Source: Anomaloglossus baeobatrachus (lineage: Eukaryota > Chordata > Amphibia > Anura > Aromobatidae). From it: 64,000 nt of DNA. The notes beneath the pieces were generated by a model. That model did no database searches. It worked only from the letters and a program-made list of their open reading frames with translations, and had not been told where the DNA came from. The stretch lies in NCBI RefSeq assembly GCF_048569485.1, contig NC_134355.1:557902642-557966641 (forward strand). The letters run 5' to 3'. The position numbers and the translations under genes are program-made. Positions 60,301 to 64,000 of the stretch are shown here, piece by piece (positions within the stretch are counted from its first letter, which is position 1; the number at the start of each line of letters is the position of its first letter).

Positions 60301-61248
60301 GTGACATGAGTGTATGCCTGGGCGTAGCAGTTAGAGAACCATAGTAGGCTTCTGTAGTCAGAGTGCGGTATCTGCACGGTCCCTTTAAGGGAGACCAGTT
60401 AAGATAGAGGACAAAGCAGGATTGTTTAACGCTGAAAATATGCATATCGCGGTACTGCTGTTAAAACTATATTGTATGTTGCACTAACTGTGGCGACCTG
60501 GGCTTCAGCTAAAGAATACATTTTTGTACTGTGGGTTTTCCATTACTCCTTTTCCCCCCTCCCGCTGCTTGGCAGCTTGTGTTTGTTATTCCTTGTAAAT
60601 AAACATTTTCCCTGGTTTATCTGTTAACACGTCTGATCCCGTGATTTGCTCTGCATAGCGGAGGGCCCTCGGTCCATTGCTTCAAACCAATTCTGCTAAA
60701 TATATAGTTAGACATTTGCAACTCTATATCTATATTTCTAAGCTTAATTTTTGTGTATTTTGTTTATTGGCAAAGTGCAATCAATAGTTGAGGGCATGGG
60801 AATATTGTTAGACTACACTAATGTGTTCGGCATAAAACAGATCCTTCCAAAATAAATTCAAACAGAGTCTAGAGTGGCAGAGCTTTGCCTAATAATAGTC
60901 AATGGCTTAGTTGGGGTTCCATCTTCAGATAGAAGTCCTTAACAGAGGCCGCGAAGGAGTCCAAAACGTAGTGTGAAAGTCGGTCTCTGTATTCTTACAT
61001 ACGGTGTTTCCATTTATTGATTAGGAACGCTAATAATACCTGTTAATGTCTTTGTTTTTGAACCCATTGGGTCTGTCATTGACCTTGAGCTGTCTTGCAG
61101 AGCTACTGCATACACAGATCTCGCCTTCAGCCCATCCAAAAAGTAGAGAAGCAGCTTAGCAATTTCTTCACTGTTCTGCGAGGTTAGAACAAATTGCTCT
61201 CCTCTCAGCGTATTTAAGACACAGCATTGACCAAATGATTTTTCAGCC
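20340..61248 (-). CDS. MYO7B: MYO7B, unconventional myosin-VIIb, C-terminal 659 residues (15 exons, 5' part outside window)
   Basis: Fifteen minus-strand exons join without a phase break: 61040-61248, 59647-59828, 59400-59524, 56953-57110, 51016-51169, 40207-40362, 39329-39434, 35039-35152, 25995-26079, 25804-25910, 25514-25699, 24390-24506, 23187-23270, 22545-22664, 20340-20417. The product reads as end of FERM1, SH3, MyTH4-2, FERM2. Recognisable stretches are [54 protein letters not shown] and [11 protein letters not shown]. From recall, residues such as AGLIYK, NNDRS, EEWKK and the SH3 segment fit MYO7B better than the very conserved MYO7A. In mammals myosin-VIIb is an actin motor whose MyTH4-FERM tail carries the intermicrovillar adhesion complex at brush-border tips. 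Human MYO7B is about 2,100 residues, so roughly the last third is here. No stop or frameshift is seen, so the gene looks functional. The alternative is a divergent MYO7A paralogue; alignment to both would settle it. Confidence 0.9.
21420..22150. other. Possible LTR-element fossil piece in MYO7B intron 14
   Basis: GC-richer than its surroundings, starting GTGGCGCCGATGAGAC. Resembles leader sequence of a vertebrate retroelement in composition only. No recognisable domain, ends unclear. Confidence 0.25.
22545..22664 (-). CDS. MYO7B: MYO7B exon n: FERM2 F3 lobe
   Basis: 120 nt, 40 codons, acceptor TGTCCACATAG, donor TCATTG/GTAAGT. Translation [20 protein letters not shown] then [30 protein letters not shown]......LVR...LLCETSLGYK is the end of the FERM2 F3 lobe. 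Phase 0 on both sides. Confidence 0.94.
22775..22880. repeat. Short hairpin repeat, copy A
   Basis: ATATTCACTGCTC...CCCACCTCTCGG pairs with CAGAGAGGTGGGTGGGATTA and GGGGAGCA. A second copy is at 28270-28373. Confidence 0.7.
23187..23270 (-). CDS. MYO7B: MYO7B exon m: FERM2 F3 lobe
   Basis: 84 nt, 28 codons, acceptor ACCTTACAG, donor ACTAAG/GTAAGA. Translation [19 protein letters not shown] then VSLFHPKTK. It corresponds to Q(T/S)(S/T)(D/E)P..P(D/E)(I/V).LIAIN..GV.L..PKTK in class VII myosins. Phase 0 on both sides. Confidence 0.94.
23500..24310. repeat. Intron 12 repeat with nested short palindrome
   Basis: CTGATTCATTAATG at the left and GATGAATC at the right suggest an inverted-end repeat. 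Within it, TAACACTAGAAGTC (23925) recurs inverted as GACTTCTAGTGTTA (23987-24000), bounding a ~76-bp insert. Confidence 0.5.
24390..24506 (-). CDS. MYO7B: MYO7B exon l: FERM2 F2-F3 junction
   Basis: 117 nt, 39 codons, acceptor TTTCTTTGTAG, donor GTCAAG/GTGAGT. Translation [18 protein letters not shown] then [18 protein letters not shown]. The EEAK.AFLK....[13 protein letters not shown] motif opens the F3 (PH-like) lobe. It starts and ends in phase 0. Confidence 0.95.
24800..25247. mobile_element. Short TIR-like element with TAA flanks
   Basis: Starts GGGCTAGGACACACGGCGAG, ends GTTTATCACCAGCC, with TAA at 24797-24799 and 25248-25250. The terminal inverted match is weak. It lies in the MYO7B intron between exons k and l. 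Confidence 0.55.
25514..25699 (-). CDS. MYO7B: MYO7B exon k: FERM2 F2 lobe
   Basis: 186 nt, 62 codons, acceptor AATATTCAG, donor AAGAAG/GTGGGT. Translation starts [18 protein letters not shown], then [18 protein letters not shown], and ends [20 protein letters not shown](L/M)RG(Y/F)H(K/R)C, AGLIYK and EEWKK are class VII signatures, the last two closer to VIIb than VIIa. The frame stays open past the donor into the intron, so the exon end was set by phase with exon l. Confidence 0.95.
25804..25910 (-). CDS. MYO7B: MYO7B exon j: FERM2 F2 lobe
   Basis: 107 nt, acceptor GTTATGCAG, donor CATCAG/GTGAGT. Translation [19 protein letters not shown] then [22 protein letters not shown]..(V/I).PGKD..AD(T/S)I.HY(H/Y)Q is highly specific to myosin-VII FERM2; the HYHQ spelling agrees with MYO7B. 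It ends in phase 0. Confidence 0.95.
25995..26079 (-). CDS. MYO7B: MYO7B exon i: FERM2 F1-F2
   Basis: 85 nt, acceptor TTTTCTATAG, donor CTGCAG/GTAAAT. Translation [18 protein letters not shown] then YIRKSRPTA. It matches the (D/K)VISxxExDFFFD(S/A)LR segment of class VII FERM2. It ends in phase 1 (G), completed by GA of the next exon as Gly. The intron to the next exon is only 84 bp. Confidence 0.92.
26502..28090. repeat. Foldback repeat cluster in MYO7B intron 8, with nested insertion
   Basis: GATATTAGCAATCAAAGTA near 26508 recurs inverted near 27800. GTTAACCAATCATAAGCAGG near 26620 recurs inverted near 27150. The GAGTACAACAAACATTAGTG segment near 27890 matches the inverse of 26885-26920. 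Family 1 copy 3 is inserted in the right arm. No coding. Confidence 0.65.
27216..27763. mobile_element. TIR element family 1, copy 3
   Basis: Ends GGCCGCTTTACACACTGCGA and GTAGCGTGTAAAGCCTGCT with TTA at 27213-27215 and 27764-27766. It is inserted in one arm of an older foldback repeat (26502-28090). Confidence 0.8.
28270..28373. repeat. Short hairpin repeat, copy B
   Basis: GAATATTCATTGCTCCCCAC pairs with GTGGGGAGCAGTGAATATTC, nearly perfect; the interior CCCACCTCTCGG matches copy A at 22775. Confidence 0.8.
28374..29199. other. Intron 8 sequence, nothing recognised
   Basis: Open frames on both strands show no domain. Moderately GC-rich; may be older repeat. Confidence 0.4.
30206..30623. 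mobile_element. TIR element (GGGCTCTTTTCCACTTGC), TTA duplication
   Basis: About 418 bp with ends AGGGCTCTTTTCCACTTGCG and TTGCAAGTGGAAAAGAGCCC, TTA at 30203-30205 and 30624-30626. Inserted in the DIRS-type fossil. Confidence 0.82.
30885..31305. repeat. GGATCCGG-rich repeat with GA microsatellite
   Basis: Starts GTTGAGCGGATCGGTC and ends GGGTCCGCTCACCACT, an imperfect inverse. GGATCCGGAT recurs on both sides of a (GA)n tract (about 30998-31165). Similar ends occur near 17060-17080 and 56895-56925, so it is a dispersed family. Open frames over the GA tract are not genes. Confidence 0.65.
32624..33904. mobile_element. TIR repeat with TTAACCCCTTCA ends
   Basis: Ends TTAACCCCTTCAGCCCC and CATGGTCGTGAAGGGGTTAA. 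The interior holds CCGTCAAT.TTGCTATATGAG and a T-rich stretch, then GC-rich palindromes near 33440-33850. A diverged relative is at about 35233-36110. The terminal TTAA could be a duplicated target, but this is not certain. No coding. Confidence 0.65.
33905..35008. repeat. Inverted-end repeat enclosing the hairpin
   Basis: CTTATTCCAGAGA and ATATGTAAAT..GCT segments on the left recur inverted on the right (TCTCTGGAATAAGACATGAG). The right arm stops about 30 bp short of exon h. Confidence 0.6.
34445..34828. repeat. Near-perfect hairpin, 143-bp arms
   Basis: Arms 34445-34587 and 34686-34828 differ at about three positions; loop 98 bp. It sits inside an older inverted-end repeat whose arms are about 33951-34090 and 34860-35000, next to MYO7B exon h. 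Confidence 0.88.
35039..35152 (-). CDS. MYO7B: MYO7B exon h: FERM2 F1 lobe
   Basis: 114 nt, 38 full codons, acceptor TTTCACAG, donor GACAAG/GTACAT. Translation [18 protein letters not shown] then [16 protein letters not shown]. This is the ubiquitin-like F1 lobe (VREVCQ..SNKLQL) of the second FERM domain. A repeat with inverted ends stops about 30 bp from the donor side. Confidence 0.93.
35233..36110. repeat. Diverged relative of the TTAACCCCTTCA repeat
   Basis: TCACCCCCGGGCGATTTTCC, TTCCAAGAGCCATTACTTTT and TTCTCATTTTTCAGGATCTC parallel 32636-33060. Right end unclear. Confidence 0.55.
36110..37570. other. Repeat of unknown class, possible LTR fossil
   Basis: Non-coding. CATTACATTACCTTCACAGTAA and GATTGGTGTCTTGAAGGGGAGAACG have a diverged counterpart near 11880-12000, so it is dispersed. 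In MYO7B intron 7. Confidence 0.3.
38208..38670. mobile_element. TIR element (GGCTGGGGCCACACGG), TTA duplication
   Basis: Ends AGGCTGGGGCCACACGGGGA and CTCGCCGTGTGGCTTAGGCC with TTA at 38205-38207 and 38671-38673. Internal palindromes around CTCGGCTCGTGC. Shares its right TTA with copy 4 of family 1. Confidence 0.75.
38674..39263. mobile_element. TIR element family 1, copy 4
   Basis: Ends GGGGCACTTTGCACACTATG and GTAGTGTGCAAAGTGCCC. The left flank TTA is shared with the element ending at 38670. It ends 65 bp before the MYO7B exon g donor. Confidence 0.78.
39329..39434 (-). CDS. MYO7B: MYO7B exon g: MyTH4-FERM2 junction
   Basis: 106 nt, acceptor GGAACATAG, donor GAAGAG/GTATGT. Translation [17 protein letters not shown] then [16 protein letters not shown]. 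The (R/K)xxPPHxVEVEAI motif is the fixed junction between MyTH4-2 and FERM2 in myosin VII, and KVYFPNDT starts the F1 lobe. It ends in phase 0. Confidence 0.93.
39639..40062. repeat. TIR repeat family 2 (GGGAATCTGTCAGCAG), full copy
   Basis: Ends AAAGGGAATCTGTCAGCAGC and GCTGACAGATCCCCTTTAA are inverted. Interior shares ACCAGCATGATGTAGA and ATACATCGCTGGATTCAG with other copies. Lies in the 772-bp intron between exons f and g. Confidence 0.75.
40207..40362 (-). CDS. MYO7B: MYO7B exon f: end of MyTH4 domain
   Basis: 156 nt, acceptor CTACTTTTTCCAG, donor CAACA/GTAAAA. Translation: [17 protein letters not shown], then [14 protein letters not shown] and [26 protein letters not shown] is the MyTH4 signature. 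The preceding SEER of most MyTH4 domains (SEERGW) reads SLSN here, an unusual change at a conserved surface. The donor lacks the usual G at the last exon base (ACA/GT), but the phase and next exon fit (Q-TGPRK). The upstream intron is the largest seen, 10.65 kb. Confidence 0.88.
41086..41628. mobile_element. TIR element family 1, copy 5 (TAA duplication)
   Basis: Ends AGCCCACTTTACACACTACA and AACGTGTAAAGCAGGCT with TAA at 41083-41085 and 41629-41631. Inserted into the degraded Tc1 copy 40701-44308. Confidence 0.78.
41826..43581. mobile_element. hAT-type non-autonomous element nested in Tc1
   Basis: Starts CAGGGGTCTCAGACACGTGG and ends with the imperfect inverse (AAGTTTGAGACTCCTG). An 8-bp near-identical target duplication CTCTAGGA / CTTTAGGA flanks it (41818-41825, 43582-43589), as known for hAT elements. 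Inside are a hairpin around 41870-42025, a GT run, a GGGGACA-type minisatellite (about 42590-43250) and an AT run (43425-43455). No transposase. Confidence 0.75.
42590..43250. repeat. Minisatellite, unit about 20-35 bp
   Basis: Imperfect units built from GGATGGGGACA, AGGATGGGCAC and ATTACTATA. Contained within the hAT-type element. Confidence 0.85.
44310..45365 (+). other. Possible non-LTR retrotransposon tail fragment
   Basis: Outside the inserted element 44467-45279, the plus-strand reading [35 protein letters not shown] resembles the C-terminal part of L1/Tx1-type open frames in amphibians. Short and uncertain. Confidence 0.3.
44467..45279. mobile_element. TIR element (GGCTGCTTTCACACTACG), TTA duplication
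   Basis: 813 bp with inverted ends GGCTGCTTTCACACTACGTT and AACGTAGTGTGAAAGCAGCC, TTA at 44464-44466 and 45280-45282. The interior contains two repeats of GGTAACCAAG.TAAACATCGGG that also occur in the element 17979-18642. Confidence 0.82.
45366..46816 (+). mobile_element. Tc1-like transposon with long inverted repeats, degraded
   Basis: Transposase remnant from 45583 ([14 protein letters not shown]) through [13 protein letters not shown], then [22 protein letters not shown] and [18 protein letters not shown] to the stop at 46571. Several stops and frame changes break it. The right end (about 46610-46816) is repeated inverted at the left (45366-45505), so the inverted repeats exceed 140 bp. 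The outermost left bases seem lost. The right tip ACTTG is followed by TA. Confidence 0.85.
46853..47411. mobile_element. TIR element family 1, copy 6 (TTA duplication)
   Basis: Ends AGGCTACTTTACACGCAGCG and TTGTGTGTAAATGGGCCT with TTA at 46850-46852 and 47412-47414. Confidence 0.78.
47456..48142. mobile_element. TA-flanked TIR element (CAGTGGAACCTCGGTTA), copy 2
   Basis: 687 bp, ends CAGTGGAACCTCGGTTAACG and CGTTAACCAAGGTTCCACTG, TA on both sides. Centre is a hairpin with CA/TG microsatellites and GCTCACTTTACCTTC in opposite orientations (47620-47700 and 47880-48000). Confidence 0.85.
48225..48345. repeat. TA/ATAC microsatellite
   Basis: TATATA and GATA runs with a ~45-bp pure TA core (about 48293-48334). 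Confidence 0.95.
48801..50643. mobile_element. Larger relative of the GGCTATGTGCGCACG element
   Basis: Left end GGCTGTGTGTGCACGATGCG preceded by TTA; right end GAACGCATCGTGCGCACATA. The length is 1.84 kb. Interior: CTCT microsatellite (49050-49200), a block shared with two other sites (49440-49860), and imperfect direct and inverted GTCACTTCAGT repeats (49930-50340). Intronic in MYO7B intron 5. Confidence 0.65.
49440..49860. repeat. Dispersed block, copy 1 of 3
   Basis: Contains GGTATTCTCAGGATGGGG, AGCTCCCCAGCCTAAAAATA, CATCCATTAGATGCGTC and ATTGCCCTGGTCCAGTAGCAATCGGG. The same order is found near 56060-56620 (inverted) and 57690-58060. Function unknown; likely part of a dispersed element. 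Confidence 0.65.
51016..51169 (-). CDS. MYO7B: MYO7B exon e: MyTH4 core, starts at an AC acceptor
   Basis: 154 nt. The exon follows CCTTAACATAACCTAC, so the intron ends in AC, not AG. Translation is [24 protein letters not shown], then [18 protein letters not shown] or S. YMGDYPS, ELTDQIF and [10 protein letters not shown](M/L)T are hallmarks of the MyTH4 domain in myosin VII. The donor is AAAAG/GTAAAC in phase 2. A 1.06-kb hairpin element begins about 300 bp into the upstream intron. Confidence 0.92.
51170..51185 (-). other. MYO7B: U12-type branch site and AC 3' splice site
   Basis: Minus strand CCTTAAC (51179-51185) is the U12 branch consensus (TTCCTTRAC core). The intron ends ATAACCTAC at 51170, with the branch A about 10 nt upstream, inside the 10-15 nt spacing known for minor introns. 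No polypyrimidine tract and no AG lie between branch and exon. Confidence 0.9.
51481..52543. repeat. Giant hairpin with 437-bp near-perfect arms and 12-bp flanking duplication
   Basis: Arms 51484-51920 and 52042-52478 are inverted copies, both 437 bp, with only a few percent differences. The loop is 121 bp. AATTACTGACAG flanks the unit at 51469-51480 and 52544-52555. The pair of similar minus/plus open frames in the arms are just the two arms read in opposite directions. It lies in the AT-AC intron about 310 bp from exon e. Confidence 0.88.
53302..54009. repeat. Long hairpin with arms of about 323 bp
   Basis: Arms 53302-53624 and 53686-54009 are inverted copies (ATCAAACCTCAGTCTGTACT at one end, the inverse at the other), with a 61-bp loop. 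More diverged than the 51481 hairpin. Also in the AT-AC intron. Confidence 0.85.
54184..55479. mobile_element. TA-flanked TIR element (CGTATTTTTCGCTTTATAAG ends) with internal tandem repeats
   Basis: Ends CGTATTTTTCGCTTTATAAG and CTTATAAAGCGAAAAATACG are inverted and flanked by TA. GGTGCGTCTTATAA recurs in both ends. The interior holds an AT run (54275-54317) and two tandem arrays: about four units of roughly 62 bp (54762-55036) and about five of roughly 40 bp (55037-55250). No coding. It sits in the MYO7B AT-AC intron. Confidence 0.8.
54762..55250. repeat. Two tandem arrays inside the TIR element
   Basis: The first array repeats GGGGGCGATATCTAACACAG and GGACTTGTGCGATCTATA about every 62 bp. 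The second repeats GCAATCCATAGGGG.CCATA about every 40 bp. Confidence 0.85.
56060..56620. repeat. Dispersed block, copy 2 of 3
   Basis: Carries CTAATGGATGCAACAATTCTGGATGG, ACCAGGGCAATCGGG and CCAGCCTGAGAATACCAGCC, parallel to 49440-49860. Only 330 bp from exon d. Confidence 0.6.
56943..56952 (-). other. MYO7B: U12-type AT-AC 5' splice site
   Basis: Minus-strand ATATCCTTAA follows the exon base at 56953. ATATCCTT is the perfect U12 snRNP donor consensus for AT-AC introns. The seven to eight fixed bases are very unlikely to coincide by chance with an exon boundary fixed independently by protein alignment and phase. Confidence 0.9.
56953..57110 (-). CDS. MYO7B: MYO7B exon d: start of second MyTH4 domain, ends at an AT-AC 5' splice site
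   Basis: 158 nt, acceptor CTCTCCTTAG. Translation holds [29 protein letters not shown] and FACQAFI. The open frame runs a few codons further, but the only nearby GT (56926) follows an in-frame TAG. The family alignment needs ACQ-x-F-x-A-I at the junction. Ending the exon at 56953, just before ATATCCTTAA, leaves one base (G) that joins CT of the next exon to give Ala, restoring [18 protein letters not shown]. This is a minor-spliceosome donor. Confidence 0.9.
57690..58060. repeat. Dispersed block, copy 3 of 3
   Basis: AAAAATACCAGCCATCAGCC, CATTAGATGCATCAATT and TGCTCTGGTGCATTGGCAATCGG match the other two copies. Inside the composite element of intron 3. Confidence 0.6.
58629..59188. mobile_element. 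TIR element family 1, copy 7
   Basis: Ends AGGGTGCTTTACACGCTGCG and GCAGCGTGCAAAGCACCCT. TTA lies at the left; the right flank is ATAG. It is nested in the larger element 57314-59336 in MYO7B intron 3. Confidence 0.78.
59400..59524 (-). CDS. MYO7B: MYO7B exon c: SH3-MyTH4 linker
   Basis: 125 nt between CCTTAG and CAG/GTAAAC. Translation begins [14 protein letters not shown] and ends [14 protein letters not shown]. The MSPEQR and YTLEE(Y/F)S motifs are characteristic of myosin-VII between the SH3 and the second MyTH4. It starts in phase 0 and ends with two bases of the last Arg codon. Only 122 bp separate it from exon b. Confidence 0.92.
59647..59828 (-). CDS. MYO7B: MYO7B exon b: SH3 domain
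   Basis: 182 nt, acceptor TTTTTAG, donor CTG/GTAAGC. Translation starts [17 protein letters not shown] and runs through [18 protein letters not shown] to [15 protein letters not shown]. It shows the SH3 pattern of an acidic start, LSF..GDLL, a Trp and a GxVP-like end ([10 protein letters not shown]). It sits between FERM1 and MyTH4-2 as in class VII myosins. It ends in phase 0. Confidence 0.92.
59890..60690 (+). other. Possible solo LTR fossil in MYO7B intron 1
   Basis: An 800-bp block with distinct composition. It holds paired CTGTG(A/G)CTTTAAGA repeats at the left, a GC-rich middle, and AATAAA at 60598-60603 near its right end, the layout of a long terminal repeat. No internal genes, ends not defined, age unknown. 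Confidence 0.4.
61040..61248 (-). CDS. MYO7B: MYO7B exon a: end of FERM1 (F3 lobe) and start of SH3 linker
   Basis: 209 nt. The acceptor is preceded by a T-rich tract and ends TATAG; the donor is ACAG/GTATT. The first base completes a codon begun in an exon outside the window. Translation holds [28 protein letters not shown] and AVALQD, the end of the PH-like F3 lobe of the first FERM domain and the lead into the SH3 domain. It ends in phase 1; the leftover G joins AT of the next exon to give Asp. This is the most 5' exon recognised here. A Tc1 copy ends its near inverted repeat 181 bp upstream. Confidence 0.9.
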
Positions 61249-61428
61249 CTATAAAAAAAAGACACACATGCAATTCACACATAGATACAAAATATTAGAA
61301 AATACAGTAGAAACATGAGAACAGAAGGATGATTATTATCAAGAGGCTTCCCTTTATCTTCAAGCCAAGATATCCAGCACTTGGCATGCAACTGAATTAC
61401 AACACTGGCCATTCATCTACTATATATA

Positions 61429-63025
<1,597 letters not shown>

Positions 63026-63215
63026 TACATATTGAATGAGTAGAACTAAATGCATCTATCTTACAGACAACCTGTCACCAGGTCAAAGTGTTCAGTACTT
63101 GCTCTTAGTTTATTTCTACTGCTCCCTTGAGTATTCCAGGTTTTATTTATTTATTTTAAATCCACTGTACGGTTGCAGATATATGGGCCCTTTTATTTGG
63201 TGCTAATTCCAATAA

Positions 63216-63784
63216 GCCTGCTTTACACGGGACGACCGATTGTGCGATTTCACAATCGATCGTACCCGCCCCCGTCGTTTGTGCGTCACAGGCAAATCGC
63301 TGCCCGTGTCGCACAAAGTTGTGAAACCCCCGTCACACATACTTACCTGCTGAGCGACCTCGCTGTGGGCGGCGAACGTCCACTTCCTGAATGGGGAGGG
63401 ACGTTGGCGTCACAGCGACGTCACACAGCCGCCGGAATAGAAGCGGAGGGGCGGAGATGAGCGGGATGTAAACATCCCGCCCACCTTCTTCCTTCCACAT
63501 AGCCGGCGGGAGCCGTGGGACGCAAGTAAGCAGAGTTCATCGCTCCTGTGGTGTCACACGGAGCGACGTGTGCTGCCACGGGAATGATGAACAACCGGCA
63601 CAAGTAAAAATAAACGATATTATGAAACTGAGCGACGAGTACATGACTCACGATTTGTGAGCGATACTGCGTCGCTCAAAGGTTTCACATGAGACGACGT
63701 CATGTATGATGCCGGATGTGCGTCACAAAAACCGTGACCCCGACGATGCATCGCACGATCCATCGTCTCGTGTAAAGCACCCTA
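63216..63784. mobile_element. TIR element family 1, copy 8
   Basis: Ends GCCTGCTTTACACGGGACGA and GTCTCGTGTAAAGCACCCTA. Left flank TAA. Intronic, upstream of the young Tc1 copy relative to MYO7B transcription. Confidence 0.75.
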
Positions 63785-64000
63785 TAGTCTTTACTAAGGG
63801 GTATGGCTCACAGAATTCTCTTTTGGCAGCATTATTACCTTTTCTGCAATGCTCCCTTGGTAAAGAGCATAAAAATTAGCACTAGATAAAAAAGCATGCA
63901 TCCCTGGAATACTATCACAAATGTATGATTTGGTATACATGTAGCTTATAAGCTCATGTTCACACTGGCCATAAGACATAAAAAACCAAAGAAGAAAATA
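63785..64000. other. MYO7B: MYO7B intron, no exon recognised
   Basis: The expected next upstream exon should encode the FERM1 F3 segment before RAEKSF. No such peptide is found here. Confidence 0.6.

Noticed and set aside
20340-61248. Assignment to MYO7A
   Set aside because: MYO7A is far more conserved across vertebrates; several residues in the linker, SH3 and FERM2 agree with MYO7B instead. Not fully excluded without alignment.
63794-63979. Possible further MYO7B exon (minus frame ending before a good GTAATAA donor)
   Set aside because: The peptide does not resemble the expected FERM1 segment and no matching phase could be shown.

Overview
The window is vertebrate nuclear DNA, most likely from a frog. 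Coding sequence is a small fraction. The rest is dense with Tc1-like transposons, short terminal-inverted-repeat elements with TTA/TAA target duplications, a DIRS-type fossil, long hairpins and microsatellites, the repeat spectrum expected of an anuran genome. The species assignment is an inference from repeat types and from the divergence of the one host gene.

One host gene is supported: the 3' third of MYO7B (unconventional myosin-VIIb), on the minus strand from 61248 down to the stop codon at 20340. Fifteen exons (1,981 coding nt, 659 residues plus stop) join in phase and give, in order, the end of the first FERM domain, an SH3 domain, the second MyTH4 domain and the complete second FERM domain. 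The motor, IQ motifs, first MyTH4 and most of the first FERM domain must lie beyond base 64000. Fourteen introns are visible. Thirteen are GT-AG. The fourth, 51170-56952, has every mark of a U12-type AT-AC (minor spliceosome) intron: ATATCCTTAA at the 5' end, CCTTAAC branch site and an AC 3' end 10 nt later. Only this splice restores the conserved MyTH4 reading.

Layout: 1-18,900 is intergenic sequence downstream of MYO7B, holding repeats (Tc1 fragments, a 1.65-kb Tc1 copy splitting a minisatellite, several short TIR elements, a purine-rich microsatellite). 18,900-20,340 is the probable 3' UTR region. 20,340-26,080 holds the closely spaced FERM exons. 26,080-51,015 holds large repeat-filled introns (foldback cluster, DIRS fossil, nested hAT-in-Tc1, paired TIR elements) with exons at 35,039, 39,329 and 40,207. 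51,016-57,110 holds the MyTH4 exons and the AT-AC intron with two very long hairpins. 57,111-61,248 holds the SH3 and linker exons, and an intron almost filled by one nested element. 61,249-64,000 is intronic, with a nearly intact Tc1 copy.

In mammals the MYO7B tail MyTH4-FERM modules bind scaffold and protocadherin partners at microvillus tips of the intestinal and renal brush border; the tail encoded here should do the same. I see no second host gene, RNA gene or CRISPR array.
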